DNA of 58,322 nt from Streptomyces sp. NRRL S-340 (GCF_000720185.1 NZ_JOIY01000043.1:1-58322), one strand, 5' to 3'. Shown: positions 24,160-33,793, counted from the first letter of the stretch. Made by a program: numbers and translations. Notes: generated by a model from the letters alone, not told the origin.

Positions 24160-27100
24160 TCAGGCGCGCCGCAGCCGCAGCGTCACCAGCTCGAAGGGGC
24201 GCAGCCGTACCGCCACCCGCTCACCGTCGCGCTCCACGGGCGCCGCGTCGGCCAGGGGACGCTCCAGCAGGTCCGTGACGGTCGCGTCGGCGACCTCGAA
24301 CCCGGCCGTCAGCGTGGCGCGGGCCCGGCCGCCGTGGGCCTCGTGGAAGCGGACGACCACGTCACCGCTGCCGTCGTCGGCCAGCTTCACCGCGGTCACG
24401 ACGACCGCGTCGTCGTCGACGCCCACCAGCGGCGCGACCTCGCCGGCGCCGGTCAGCCGCCGCTCGGGGACGTTGATCCGCCAGCCCTCGCGCACCGCGT
24501 CGGAGATCTCCGCGCCGGGTACCAGGGCGTGCCGGAAGCGGTGGACGCCCTGGTCGGTCTCCGGGTCGGGGAAGCGCGGCGCGCGCAGCAGCGACACGCG
24601 GACGGTGGTGGTCGTGCCCAGGTCGCCGTCGGTGCGGACGGCGCGGGTCACGTCATGTCCGTACGTCGAGTCGTTGACGAGCGCGACGCCCCAGCCGGGC
24701 TCGGCGACGTGCACGAACCGGTGGTTGCAGGCCTCGAACTTGGCCGCCTCCCACGAGGTGTTGGTGTGGGTGGGCCGGTGGAAGTGCCCGAACTGCGTCT
24801 CCGACGCGTACCGTTCGGCGTGCACGTCCAGCGGGAAGGCCAGCTTGAGGAACTTCTCCGTCTCGTGCCAGTCGACCTCCGTGTCCACGACGAGCCGCCG
24901 CTCGTCCGCCGCCAGCGACAGGACCTGGGTGACGCGGGAGGAGCCGAAGGAGCGGACGATCCGCACCGAGGTGCCGTCCTCGCCGGCCGTGACCGAGTCC
25001 GCGTCCGTCAGGTCGGTGACGGTGTTGCGGTAGAACTCGTCGACGTCCCAGGCGTCCCACATGTTGGGGAAGTCGGGGTGCAGCTGGAGGAGGTTCGCGG
25101 CCCGGCCGGGGGCGACGGTCTCGCGGTCGGCCGCGATGTCGTAGACCGAGACGACCAGACCGCGTCCGTCGATCTCGACGCGCAGCAGGCCGTTGTCCAG
25201 GACGTGGCCGCCGCCCGCGCGCGGGGTGAGCCGGGTCGTGCCCCGGACGGCCGGGGCGGCGGCGCCGCCCGCCGGGACACCGGCACGGGCGTGCGGGGCC
25301 GCGTTGAAGACGAGCGGGGTGCCGCCCTCGCCCGCCAGCGCCCGCTGCGCGCCCTCGATGATCCGGTCCAGCTCGGCGGCGACCCGTTCGTAGGTCGCGC
25401 GTGCCTCGCGGTGCACCCAGGCGATGGACGAGCCGGGCAGGATGTCGTGGAACTGGTGCAGCAGCACCGTCTTCCAGATCCGGTCCAGGTCCTCGTAGGG
25501 GTAGGGGAACCCGGCGCGCACGGCGGCCGTCGCCGCCCACAGCTCGGCCTCGCGCAGCAGGTGCTCGCTGCGCCGGTTGCCCTGCTTGGTCTTGGCCTGG
25601 CTGGTGAGCGTGGCGCGGTGCAGCTCCAGGTACAGCTCGCCGACCCAGACGGGCGGTTCGGGGTACTCGGCCTCGGCCTTGTCGAAGAACGCCTCGGGGG
25701 TCTCCCACACGACCTGCGCGGAGCCTTCGAGGTCGCGCAGCCGGGCGGCCTTGGCCACCATCTCGCGGGTCGTGCCACCGCCGCCGTCGCCCCAGCCGGT
25801 CGGCGCCAGCGAGTGCCGGGCGACGCCCTTGTCCTTGAAGTTGCGGGCCGCGTGGGCGATCTCGCTGCCCTTCATGGAGCAGTTGTAGGTGTCGACGGGC
25901 GGGAAGTGCGTGAAGATGCGGGTGCCGTCGATGCCCTCCCACTGGAAGGTGTGGTGCGGGAACTTGTTCGTCTGCGACCAGGAGATCTTCTGCGTCAGCA
26001 GCCGCTTGGAGCCGGCCGCCTTGATGATCTGCGGCAGGCCCGCGGCGAAGCCGAAGGTGTCGGGCAGCCAGGCCTCGTCGTTCTCGACGCCGAACTCGTC
26101 GAGGAAGAACCGCTTGCCGTGCACGAACTGACGGGCCATGGCCTCCGAGCCGGGCATGTTGGTGTCGGACTCCACCCACATGCCGCCGGCCGGCACGAAC
26201 CGCCCGTCCGCCACGGCCTTCTTCACCCGCGCCCACACCTCGGGCCGGTGCTCCTTGATCCACGCCCACTGCTGCGCCTGGGACATGGCGAAGACGAAGT
26301 CGGGCTCGTCTTCCAGCAGGGCGGTCATGTTGGACGTCGTACGGGCCACCTTGCGCACGGTCTCGCGCAGCGGCCACAGCCAGGCCGAGTCGATGTGCGC
26401 GTGCCCGACCGCGCTGATGCGGTGCGCGGAGGGCACGGCGGGCGCGGCCAGGACGCCGGTGAGCTGGGCGCGGGCCCGCTCGGCGGTGCCGTTGACGTCC
26501 TGGAGGTCCACCAGGTCCAGCGCCCGGTCCACGGCGCGCAGGATCTCGTAGCGGCGCTGGGAGTCGGCGGGCAGCTCGGCCATCAGCTCGCCGAGCACCT
26601 CCAGGTCGATGACGAGCTGCCAGACCGTCTCGTCGAAGACGGCGAGGTCCATCCGGGTCAGCGTGTACTGCGGGTCGCTGCCCGCGGTCTCCTTGTCGCC
26701 GAGCCGGGTGGGCAGGAAGGGGTGGTAGTCGAGGATGACGGGGTTGGAGGCGGCCTCGACGTGCAGGCGCACCTCCTCGCCGCCCTCGACGGGGGCGCCG
26801 ATCCTGACCCACTGGTTGCGCGGGTTGAGGCCCTTCACCGGGGTGCCGTCGGGGCGGTAGACCAGGCCCTCGCACTGGAAGCCGGGCATGTTCTCGTCGA
26901 AGCCGAGGTCGAGCAGGGCCTCGACGGTCTTGCCGGCCCACGCCTGTGGCACGGTGCCGGTCACCCGGAACCAGCTGGTGCCCCACGGAGCACCCCAGCG
27001 GGTGCCCACCTCGATCGGCTCGGGCGCGGCGGCCAGTCCCTCGGCCACCGGCACGGGCTCCCCGGGCGCGTGCCACACGGCCACGTCCAGCGGGACGGAC

Positions 27101-27180
27101 TCGGGGTACACGGCGGGGCGGATGCGCTCGTCGAGAACGCGCTTGAGGCGGGCTTCGACCAGGCTGCGGTCGTCATGCAT
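24160..27180 (-). CDS. GH38 alpha-mannosidase (cytoplasmic)
   Basis: This 1006-residue enzyme has no signal peptide. An N-terminal beta-rich region (about 1-245) precedes the GH38 catalytic domain. The zinc ligands are in SAVGHAHIDSAWLWP (His260, His262 and probably Asp264), and the nucleophile is probably Asp339 in GGMWVESDTNMPG. LHQFHDILPGSSIAWVHRE supplies a further conserved His. The mid-domain three-helix bundle and C-terminal beta-sandwich complete the usual length. Family members cut alpha-linked mannose from N-glycan-type oligosaccharides. It lies 47 bp after the GH85 gene and is the last gene of the CUT1 importer operon, consistent with intracellular processing of imported glycans. 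Confidence 0.93.
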   Translation of the reverse strand: MHDDRSLVEARLKRVLDERIRPAVYPESVPLDVAVWHAPGEPVPVAEGLAAAPEPIEVGTRWGAPWGTSWFRVTGTVPQAWAGKTVEALLDLGFDENMPGFQCEGLVYRPDGTPVKGLNPRNQWVRIGAPVEGGEEVRLHVEAASNPVILDYHPFLPTRLGDKETAGSDPQYTLTRMDLAVFDETVWQLVIDLEVLGELMAELPADSQRRYEILRAVDRALDLVDLQDVNGTAERARAQLTGVLAAPAVPSAHRISAVGHAHIDSAWLWPLRETVRKVARTTSNMTALLEDEPDFVFAMSQAQQWAWIKEHRPEVWARVKKAVADGRFVPAGGMWVESDTNMPGSEAMARQFVHGKRFFLDEFGVENDEAWLPDTFGFAAGLPQIIKAAGSKRLLTQKISWSQTNKFPHHTFQWEGIDGTRIFTHFPPVDTYNCSMKGSEIAHAARNFKDKGVARHSLAPTGWGDGGGGTTREMVAKAARLRDLEGSAQVVWETPEAFFDKAEAEYPEPPVWVGELYLELHRATLTSQAKTKQGNRRSEHLLREAELWAATAAVRAGFPYPYEDLDRIWKTVLLHQFHDILPGSSIAWVHREARATYERVAAELDRIIEGAQRALAGEGGTPLVFNAAPHARAGVPAGGAAAPAVRGTTRLTPRAGGGHVLDNGLLRVEIDGRGLVVSVYDIAADRETVAPGRAANLLQLHPDFPNMWDAWDVDEFYRNTVTDLTDADSVTAGEDGTSVRIVRSFGSSRVTQVLSLAADERRLVVDTEVDWHETEKFLKLAFPLDVHAERYASETQFGHFHRPTHTNTSWEAAKFEACNHRFVHVAEPGWGVALVNDSTYGHDVTRAVRTDGDLGTTTTVRVSLLRAPRFPDPETDQGVHRFRHALVPGAEISDAVREGWRINVPERRLTGAGEVAPLVGVDDDAVVVTAVKLADDGSGDVVVRFHEAHGGRARATLTAGFEVADATVTDLLERPLADAAPVERDGERVAVRLRPFELVTLRLRRA

Positions 27181-27227
27181 GCGGGATGCTCCGTAGGTCG
27201 TACGTCAGCGGGTGGATCGGCGGGTGG

Positions 27228-29291
27228 TTACCAGGGGTGGGCGACGGTGGCGGCGGCCGAGGAGGTGTACAGCTCCCCCACCGCCCGTACCTCGAACCGT
27301 ACGGTCCGCTCGCCCGGGGCGGGAGTGAGGCCGGCGGCGAAGTAGGCCCGCTGGCCGGTGGCGCCGAGGAAGCGGCGGCCGCCGCCGGGCAGGACGCGGT
27401 GCACGGTGTAGTGGCGGACCGTGCCCGGTGCCCGGTGGTGCCAGGCCAGGCGGAGGTCACCGCCCGCGGCGGCGGTGACGCGGGCCCGGGCCGGGGCGGT
27501 GGGGGTGGCGGTCTTCTCGCGGACGGCGAGGGCGCCGAGCCGCCAGCGCACCGGGCCTCCGCCGGTGGCGGTCAGCCGCACCCCGAGCGCGTGCACGGTG
27601 CCGGACAGGCCGGTGAGCCGCACGGCCGTGGTCCGCCAGCCGTCGCCGCTCGCGGCCGGCAGCGGGAGGTACGTGTACGGCGGCGCGGCTCCGGCCGCGT
27701 CCGGCTCCGCGGTCGCCACGGCCAGCTCGACCCGTACGTCGCCCGCGTCCGCGCGGTGGGTGAGTTCGACGACGGTGTTGCGGCCGAGCGGCAGCCGCGT
27801 CGCGTACAGGTCGAGGACGGCGGGCCTGTCGAGCGCGCCGTCCACCAGGACGCTGCTGCCGCCGTGCCAGGCGTCCGCGAAGTCGAAGGAGACGGCGGGC
27901 CGCTGTCCGTCGGTGCGCACGCTCCAGCGGCGGGAGGGCAGCCGGTCCTGGAGGCCGAGGTGGTTCCAGGGGGCGTCGGAGGTGATCTCGCCCCGCTCGT
28001 ACCAGCGCAGTCCGTGGCCGGTGTTGAAGGCGGAGGCGAACGGCAGGGAGGTGACCGTGGACCGGTCGGCCACGGACACGGCGGGCGCCCGCCAGGTGTC
28101 CGCGGGGTCGGGCCGGGACGGGTCGAGGGAGCGTCCGGTCCAGAACCGGTCGTCGGCGGCGTGGAACTGCTCCGGGGTGTGCCCGGCGGGCAGGTGGTTG
28201 CGGGTCCACTCGGGGCGGTAGAGGCCGAGGGAGGTGGTGTGCGCCGCGCCCGCGGGCACGATGGCGTCCCAGTCGACGGAGGTGCCGGAGCCGCCCGACT
28301 CCACGTCGACACCGGCCCACAGCTCGTAGCGGCTGCGGCCGAGCCGCTCGGCCCTGCGTCCGGAGGAGGCGAGCGAGTCCGGGCTCCAGCGGAAGTCGAC
28401 GAACATGTCGTCGGCGGCCTGGAACAGCGGCTGGTTCTGATCGTCGAGCGCGCCCTGCCAGCTCACCGAGCCGGTGACGGTCATCGCGTCGTACCAGGTG
28501 ACCCGCTGTCCCTCGGCGGCGGCGAGCTGTCTCAGCTCGCTCACGAAGCCGAGCATGGCGGCACCGAGCGCGCTGTCGCCGCCGCCGGTCTCGGCGTTGA
28601 CGAACCAGCCGTCGAAGCCGTACGCCGCCGCGACCGCCACGAGCTGGGAGGCGAGCGGGTAGTGCCCGGCCGCGTCCTTCTGGACCAGGTCGCGGGTCCA
28701 CTGGAGCTGTCCGCCGTAGGCGGCGGGCGGCAGGAAGACGTTGCCGAGGACGGGGACGCCGTGCCGGTGGGCCGCGTCCACGATCGGCGCGTTGGGGGCG
28801 AGGATCAGGCCCTCGCCGGACGAGCCGCCCCAGAAGACCAGTTCGTCCAGGTACGCCCAGTGGGTGAGGGCGTAGTAGTCGGCGGTGGCCGAGCCCTGGG
28901 AGGGGTTGCCCGCGGTGGGGCCGAAGGAGACCAGGGACTGGATCCGGGCCTGTCCGCCGCGGGCGGTGGTGTTCGCCGGTACGGGGGTGAAGCGGGGGGC
29001 GAGCGGGACGGAGGCGGCGTTGAAGGCGAGGTCGGTGTCGGTGGCGGCGCGCCAGGCCTTCAGGCTGCGCCAGGTGATGCCGGCGCCCGGGCTGCCGGCG
29101 GGCAGCGAGTCGGGGTACCAGTAGGAGGCGTACGGCTGGAGGGACGCGGCGGCGCCGGGGGCGGCACCGGTGTGCGGCGCGGCCTGGGCGGACGGTGCGG
29201 TCAGCGCCGGCAGGAACGCGGATGCCGCGCCTGCCAGCAGGACGGTGCGCCGGGCGGGACGGCCGGCGCGTCGGACGGGGTGCGTGCTCAC
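27228..29291 (-). CDS. Secreted GH85 endo-beta-N-acetylglucosaminidase
   Basis: This 687-residue enzyme begins with a twin-arginine type signal (RRTVLLAGAASAFLPAL) cut near residue 38. The GH85 barrel (about 50-420) has LQPYASYWYPDSL, VPVLGNVFLPP, and the catalytic motif GFDGWFVNAETGG with Asn232 and Glu234, the Asn-X-Glu pair used in substrate-assisted cleavage. C-terminal beta-sandwich and fibronectin-like domains follow (about 430-687). GH85 enzymes cut between the two core GlcNAc residues of N-glycans and free mannose-type glycans from glycoproteins. GTG 29291 overlaps the GH5 stop (GTGA), so the two are coupled. Confidence 0.93.
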   Translation of the reverse strand: MSTHPVRRAGRPARRTVLLAGAASAFLPALTAPSAQAAPHTGAAPGAAASLQPYASYWYPDSLPAGSPGAGITWRSLKAWRAATDTDLAFNAASVPLAPRFTPVPANTTARGGQARIQSLVSFGPTAGNPSQGSATADYYALTHWAYLDELVFWGGSSGEGLILAPNAPIVDAAHRHGVPVLGNVFLPPAAYGGQLQWTRDLVQKDAAGHYPLASQLVAVAAAYGFDGWFVNAETGGGDSALGAAMLGFVSELRQLAAAEGQRVTWYDAMTVTGSVSWQGALDDQNQPLFQAADDMFVDFRWSPDSLASSGRRAERLGRSRYELWAGVDVESGGSGTSVDWDAIVPAGAAHTTSLGLYRPEWTRNHLPAGHTPEQFHAADDRFWTGRSLDPSRPDPADTWRAPAVSVADRSTVTSLPFASAFNTGHGLRWYERGEITSDAPWNHLGLQDRLPSRRWSVRTDGQRPAVSFDFADAWHGGSSVLVDGALDRPAVLDLYATRLPLGRNTVVELTHRADAGDVRVELAVATAEPDAAGAAPPYTYLPLPAASGDGWRTTAVRLTGLSGTVHALGVRLTATGGGPVRWRLGALAVREKTATPTAPARARVTAAAGGDLRLAWHHRAPGTVRHYTVHRVLPGGGRRFLGATGQRAYFAAGLTPAPGERTVRFEVRAVGELYTSSAAATVAHPW

Positions 29292-30544
29292 GAGCGGGTG
29301 CCTCCGGGTGGATTGGGGAGTACCTGGTCGGGCGTGACGACGTGGGTGATGCCGCGGGCGGTCAGGTGGTCCTGGTCGGCCGCGCGGGTGTCGAGGACGG
29401 TGGCGGGGCGGGCGCCGTCGGCGGTGAGCCGGAAGAACGCCTCGAACACGTCACCGCCGGGCGCGCAGCGGGAGCGGGACGCCGGGTCGGCGGGGACGGT
29501 GAGCGCGGTGGTGCGCGGGGCCGGGGCGTAGGTGTGCTCGCGGGCGGCGCGGGCGAGGGTGCGGGCGATGTCCTTGGGCCGGCGGTCGTTGGTGAGCAGC
29601 CCGAGGCTGTACTCGAGTTCGGGGAAGTCGGCCAGCTCGCGGGAGACGTCGTGGGAGCACCACCAGGTGATGCCCCACAGGTCGGGGCAGTCCAGCGCGT
29701 TGGCGACGGTGGCCTCGGTGAAGGCGGCGGCGTGCTCGGCGGGGATCAGCGGGGCGGGGGCGCCGACCTCCTGGAGCCAGACCGGGCGGTGCGCGTCGCC
29801 GGCCCAGGCCTTGCTGAGTTCGATCAGGTAGGCGGCGTGGTGCTCGGCGGGCACGGAGGTGCGGCCGTGGCGCTGGGCGGTGCCGTTGAAGACCCAGGAG
29901 TGGACGGCGGTGAGGGCGCCGTGCCGGGCGGCCTGGGCGGGGGTGAACGGCATGTCGTCCTGGTACCAGGTGGCGTCGTACTCGGCGTGCAGGTGGAGCT
30001 TGCCGGGGGCGCCCTTCTCGCAGGCGGCGAGCATGCGCTCCAGCCAGGCGTCGATCTGCTCGGCGGTGGCCCGGTCGGGGTCGGGGTGGGGCCCGGCGGA
30101 GAACTGGTTGACCTCGTTGCCGAGGGTCATGCCGAGGAAGTTGGGGCGGTCGGCGAGGGCGGCGGCGAGGGTGCGCAGGTAGGCGGCCTGGCCGTCGAGG
30201 ACCTCGGGGTCGGTGAACAGGTTGCGGCGGTGCCAGGTGCGGGTCCAGGCGGGCAGGAAGTCGAAGCTGGACAGGTGTCCTTGCAGGCCGTCCACGTTGA
30301 CGTCGAGTCCGCGTTCGCCGGCCGCGTCGACGAGCCGGACCAGCTGTTCCACGGCGCGGGGGCGGATCAGGGCGCGGTCGGGCTGGAAGTAGGGCCACAG
30401 CGGGAAGACGCGGATGTGGTCCAGGCCGAGCGCGGCGATGGAGTCCAGGTCGGCGCGTACGGCGTCGAGGTCGAAGTCGAGCCAGTGGTGGAACCACCCC
30501 TGGCTCGGGGTGTAGTTGACGCCGAAGCGCACGGCAGAAGGCAT
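29288..30544 (-). CDS. Cytoplasmic GH5 enzyme, possible N-glycan-core beta-mannosidase
   Basis: This 418-residue (beta/alpha)8 hydrolase lacks a signal peptide. The GH5 acid/base is Glu144 in LGNEVNQF and the nucleophile is Glu259 in PVWLQEVGAP; RFGVNYTPSQGWFHHW opens the domain. The sequence recalls GH5 subfamily 18, members of which in bifidobacteria cleave the Man-beta-1,4-GlcNAc core left after GH85 and alpha-mannosidase action; I assign the subfamily from memory, not from a search. The gene is coupled to GH85 and follows the importer genes after a 94-bp gap with a stem-loop. An intracellular core-trimming role fits the operon. Confidence 0.82.
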   Translation of the reverse strand: MPSAVRFGVNYTPSQGWFHHWLDFDLDAVRADLDSIAALGLDHIRVFPLWPYFQPDRALIRPRAVEQLVRLVDAAGERGLDVNVDGLQGHLSSFDFLPAWTRTWHRRNLFTDPEVLDGQAAYLRTLAAALADRPNFLGMTLGNEVNQFSAGPHPDPDRATAEQIDAWLERMLAACEKGAPGKLHLHAEYDATWYQDDMPFTPAQAARHGALTAVHSWVFNGTAQRHGRTSVPAEHHAAYLIELSKAWAGDAHRPVWLQEVGAPAPLIPAEHAAAFTEATVANALDCPDLWGITWWCSHDVSRELADFPELEYSLGLLTNDRRPKDIARTLARAAREHTYAPAPRTTALTVPADPASRSRCAPGGDVFEAFFRLTADGARPATVLDTRAADQDHLTARGITHVVTPDQVLPNPPGGTRS

Positions 30545-30595
30545 GCGGGGGTCCTTGCGGGTGGGGGTGCGGTGTTCAGGCCTGGGAGCTGCGGT

Positions 30596-30636
30596 GGCAC
30601 GGGGCTGGGGGGCGGCCCCCCGGCGGGGGCCGTGCC
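30596..30636 (-). terminator. Intercistronic hairpin between importer and glycosidase genes
   Basis: An outer GGCACGG/CCGTGCC stem encloses GGGGGG/CCCCCC (30607-30612 with 30616-30621). It lies between the last permease gene and the GH5 gene. Such a structure could attenuate or protect part of the operon mRNA. Confidence 0.45.
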
Positions 30637-30638
30637 CG

Positions 30639-31541
30639 TCAGCCCTTGACGGCGCCCTCGCCGACCCCGCGGAAGAAGTAGCGCTGGAGGCAGGCGAAGA
30701 GGGCGATCAGCGGCGCCACGGCGATGACGGTGCCCGCGGCGACGAGCCGTTCGTCGTTGGCGAAGGTGCCGTGCAGGTAGTTGAGGCCGATGGTCAGGGT
30801 GAACCTGGACGGGTCGCTGAGCACGATCAGCGGCCACAGGAAGTCGTCCCAGGCGCCCATGAAGGCGAAGATCGCGACGACGGCGAGGGTGCCCTTCACC
30901 GACGGCAGCGCGATCCGCAGGAACCGCTGCCAGACGTTGGCACCGTCGACGTAGGCGGCCTCCTCGATCTCGTAGGGCAGGTTGAGGAAGGCGTTGCGCA
31001 TCAGCAGCACGTTCAGGGAGGCGATGGCTCCGGGCAGCAGGACGCCGATGAGCGTGTTGTTCAGGCCCAGTTCCCGCATGGTCGTGAACTGGGCGATGAT
31101 GATGCCCTCGGCGGGCACCAGCATGGCCAGCACGAAGACCAGGGTGGCCACCCTGCGGCCGCGGTAGCGCAGCCGGGCCAGGGCGTAGCCGGCCAGGGCG
31201 GAGCCGACGCAGTTGGTGACGACGTTGGCGGCGGCGACCTTGAGGGAGTTGAAGGCGTAGTCCCACACCGGGATCGTGTCGGCGACCCGCTCGTAGTTGT
31301 GCAGGGTGGGGTGGCCGGGCAGGAACTTCGGCGGGGAGCTGAAGATGTCCTCGGTGGGGCCCTTGAGCGAGGTGGACAGCTGCCACACGAACGGGCCGAC
31401 GGTCAGGGCGAGGACGGCGAGCAGCAGCACGTAGCGCAGGACCAGTTCCCACACCCGGTGGCGGCGGCCGTTCTCGTCGGTGAAGCGGGGCTTGCGGGGG
31501 CGCGCCGGCGTCCTGCCGGCCGGGGTCTGCACGGTGCTCAC
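30639..31541 (-). CDS. CUT1 sugar ABC transporter permease (MalG type)
   Basis: This 300-residue protein has six helices and the ATPase-contact EAA loop AAYVDGANVWQRFLRIALPS. Other conserved parts are VGPFVWQLSTSLKGP, LNNTLIGVLLPGAIASLNVLLMR (helix and loop) and FMGAWDDFLWPLIVLSDP. It is the second permease of a carbohydrate importer. GTG 31541 overlaps the first permease stop (GTGA). With its partner it would move an oligosaccharide, proposed to be an N-glycan fragment. Confidence 0.93.
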   Translation of the reverse strand: MSTVQTPAGRTPARPRKPRFTDENGRRHRVWELVLRYVLLLAVLALTVGPFVWQLSTSLKGPTEDIFSSPPKFLPGHPTLHNYERVADTIPVWDYAFNSLKVAAANVVTNCVGSALAGYALARLRYRGRRVATLVFVLAMLVPAEGIIIAQFTTMRELGLNNTLIGVLLPGAIASLNVLLMRNAFLNLPYEIEEAAYVDGANVWQRFLRIALPSVKGTLAVVAIFAFMGAWDDFLWPLIVLSDPSRFTLTIGLNYLHGTFANDERLVAAGTVIAVAPLIALFACLQRYFFRGVGEGAVKG

Positions 31542-32494
31542 GCGTCCTCCTTCCGGTCGGCGCGCAGAACGAGCAGCATGAGGATCACGGTGATGACGAA
31601 GACGACCAGGGAGATGGCGGAGGCGTAGCCGACGCGGCCGGTCAGGCCGGTGCCGGTGCGCTGGATGAGCATCACGAGGGTGGTGTCCTCGCCGGCCGGG
31701 CCGCCGCTGGGGCCGGCCATCAGGTACACCTCGGAGAACACCTTGAAGGCGGCGACCGAGGAGAGCGCGGCGACCAGGACCATGGTGGAGCGGACGGCGG
31801 GCACGGTGACGGTGAAGAAGCGGCGCACCGCGCCCGCGCCGTCCACGGCGGCGGCCTCGTGCAGTTCGCGGGGCACGTTGGCGAGCGCCGCGAGGTAGAC
31901 GATCATGTAGTAGCCGAGGCCCTTCCACACCGTGACGGCCATGGCGCTGACCAGCAGCAGCCACTGGTCGCTGAGGAAGCCGACCTTGCCCAGCCCGACC
32001 GTCTCCAGGAGCGAGTTCACCAGGCCGCGCCCGTCCAGCATCCACACCCAGATCAGCCCGACCACGACGATCGAGGCGACGACCGGGGTGTAGAAGGCGG
32101 ACCGGAAGAAGGTGATGCCCGGGATGTTCTTCTGCACCAGCAGGGCGAGCAGCAGCGGCAGGATCACCAGCGCCGGGACGACGCCGGCCATGTACAGCGT
32201 GCTGTTGCGCAGGCCGATCCAGAAGGCGTCGTCGTGCAGCAGCTCGCGGAAGTTGGCGAGGCCGACGAAGTGGCCCGGGAGCAGGGTGCGGCGGTCGGTG
32301 AAGGCGTTGATCACCGTGGAGACGAACGGGTACAGGATGAAGGCGCCGGTGACCAGCAGTCCAGGGGCTGCGAACAGCCAGGGGCTGGTGGGCAGTTGGC
32401 GTCGTACCCGGGTCGCCGGGCGGTCTCCGGCGCGGCGGCCGGGACGCCCGTCCGGGCGCGCGGCGGGCGCCCGGGAGACGGTCGAGGTGGACAT
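31538..32494 (-). CDS. CUT1 sugar ABC transporter permease (MalF type)
   Basis: This 318-residue permease has six helices after an Arg-rich cytoplasmic N-terminus (1-35). The EAA loop is HEAAAVDGAGAVRRFFTVTVPA. Conserved parts include PWLFAAPGLLVTGAFILYPF and LIWVWMLDGRGLVNSLLE. It starts six bases after the binding-protein stop and overlaps the next permease, so the importer genes are expressed together. No ATPase gene is present; Streptomyces CUT1 importers commonly share the ATPase MsiK encoded elsewhere. Confidence 0.92.
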   Translation of the reverse strand: MSTSTVSRAPAARPDGRPGRRAGDRPATRVRRQLPTSPWLFAAPGLLVTGAFILYPFVSTVINAFTDRRTLLPGHFVGLANFRELLHDDAFWIGLRNSTLYMAGVVPALVILPLLLALLVQKNIPGITFFRSAFYTPVVASIVVVGLIWVWMLDGRGLVNSLLETVGLGKVGFLSDQWLLLVSAMAVTVWKGLGYYMIVYLAALANVPRELHEAAAVDGAGAVRRFFTVTVPAVRSTMVLVAALSSVAAFKVFSEVYLMAGPSGGPAGEDTTLVMLIQRTGTGLTGRVGYASAISLVVFVITVILMLLVLRADRKEDA

Positions 32495-32500
32495 GGTGCG

Positions 32501-33793
32501 TTATCCCTGCTGCTTCAGAAGCTGGTCACAGGCCTTGACAGCGTTGTCGAGGGCGTCCTTGGGGCTCTGCTTGCCCTGGAGCGCCTTGGCGACCTCGTTG
32601 CGCAGCGCCGTCTTCATCTGGTCGCTGAACTGCACGGGCGTGTAGTTGACCGCGGTCTTCAGGGACTTGGCGGCGGCGATGCGGACGCGGGTCTCGTCGG
32701 TGCCGTCCTCCTTGGTGAAGTACGGGTCGTTCAGCGAGCCGGCGGTGCTCGGGAAGATGGCGACCTTCTTGGCGAACGACATCTGGTGCTCGGCGTCGGT
32801 GACGAAGTGCGCGAAGGCGACCGCGGTGGGTGTGTTCTTGGTCTTGGCGTTCACCATCAGGCCCTGGACGTACATGTTGACGTGGCCGGTGCTGGTGATC
32901 TGGTCGGTGATGCCGATGTTCTTGTACAGGTTCGGCGCCTGCTTCTTGAAGTTGTCCAGGTCCAGGGCACTGCCCGGGTTCATGGCCACGGCACCGGTGA
33001 GGAACTTCTTGCCGGTCGACTCGGGGGTGGCGGTCAGCGCCTGCGGGTCGAGGGCCTTGGCGTCGTACAACTGCTTGTACTTGGTGAGGAGTTCGACGCC
33101 CTTGGCGTCGTTGAAGGCGAATCCGGTGCCTTCCTTGTTCGTGAGGGTCGAGCCGTAGCGGCCGAAGTCCTCGATGGTGGGCACGTTGGCGAGGGTGGCG
33201 ACCTTGCCGCCGGACTTCTGCGCCAGCTGGAGGGCGTCCGTGAAGAGTTCGTCGTACGTCTTCGGCGGCTTCGCGGCGTCCAGGCCGGCCTGCTTGAAGA
33301 GCGCCTTGTTGTAGAACAGCGGGCCGGTGTTCAGGTACCAGGGGAAGGCGTACGTGCCGGGCAGCCCGGGGACCTGGTGGCTGGCCCAGGCGCCGGGCAG
33401 GTACTCGCCCTTGTACTTGGCGGCGGCCTTGTCGAGGTCCATCGCGAGGCCCGCCTTGGCGAGCGGCGCGACCAGGTCCGGGGCGACGTTGACGACGTCG
33501 GGCAGGGTGCCGCCGGCCGCGTCCGCGCTGATCTTGTCGGGGTAGCCCTCCGCGGGCTGGTCGACCCACTTGACGTGCGTGCCCGGGTACTTCTTCTCGA
33601 AGTCGCCGATCACGCCCTCGAAGTAGTCCTTGAAGTTGGCGCGCAGGTTCCAGGTCTGGAAGGTGATGTTGCCCTCGACCTTGCCGGAGGCGTCCGTCGA
33701 ACCGGCGTCGTCGCCGCCGGAGCCACAGGCGCTCAACGGCAGGACGAGGGCGGTGATGGCTGCGGCGGCGAGTGCTCTGCGGGATATGGGCAC
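32501..33793 (-). CDS. CUT1 sugar-binding lipoprotein
   Basis: This 430-residue extracellular solute-binding protein has a short basic N-terminus, a hydrophobic signal and lipobox LPLSACGS. The mature part shows GNITFQTWNLRANFKDYFEGV, YPGTHVKWVDQP, TLPDVVNVAPDL, FPWYLNTGPLFYNKALF and PKTYDELFTDAL, typical of family-1 binding proteins for oligosaccharides. GTG 33793 was chosen for the short signal peptide and an AAGGGAG site ten bases upstream. It is the first gene of the importer and glycosidase operon and faces the LacI regulator across an operator-rich gap. The ligand is unknown; an N-glycan fragment is inferred. Confidence 0.9.
   Translation of the reverse strand: MPISRRALAAAAITALVLPLSACGSGGDDAGSTDASGKVEGNITFQTWNLRANFKDYFEGVIGDFEKKYPGTHVKWVDQPAEGYPDKISADAAGGTLPDVVNVAPDLVAPLAKAGLAMDLDKAAAKYKGEYLPGAWASHQVPGLPGTYAFPWYLNTGPLFYNKALFKQAGLDAAKPPKTYDELFTDALQLAQKSGGKVATLANVPTIEDFGRYGSTLTNKEGTGFAFNDAKGVELLTKYKQLYDAKALDPQALTATPESTGKKFLTGAVAMNPGSALDLDNFKKQAPNLYKNIGITDQITSTGHVNMYVQGLMVNAKTKNTPTAVAFAHFVTDAEHQMSFAKKVAIFPSTAGSLNDPYFTKEDGTDETRVRIAAAKSLKTAVNYTPVQFSDQMKTALRNEVAKALQGKQSPKDALDNAVKACDQLLKQQG

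Noticed and set aside
24103..27345. Plus-strand open frame of over 1000 codons opposite the GH38 gene
   Set aside because: It mirrors the GH38 codon positions; its Val/Gly/Arg-rich composition has no domain pattern, and high GC makes long antisense frames common.
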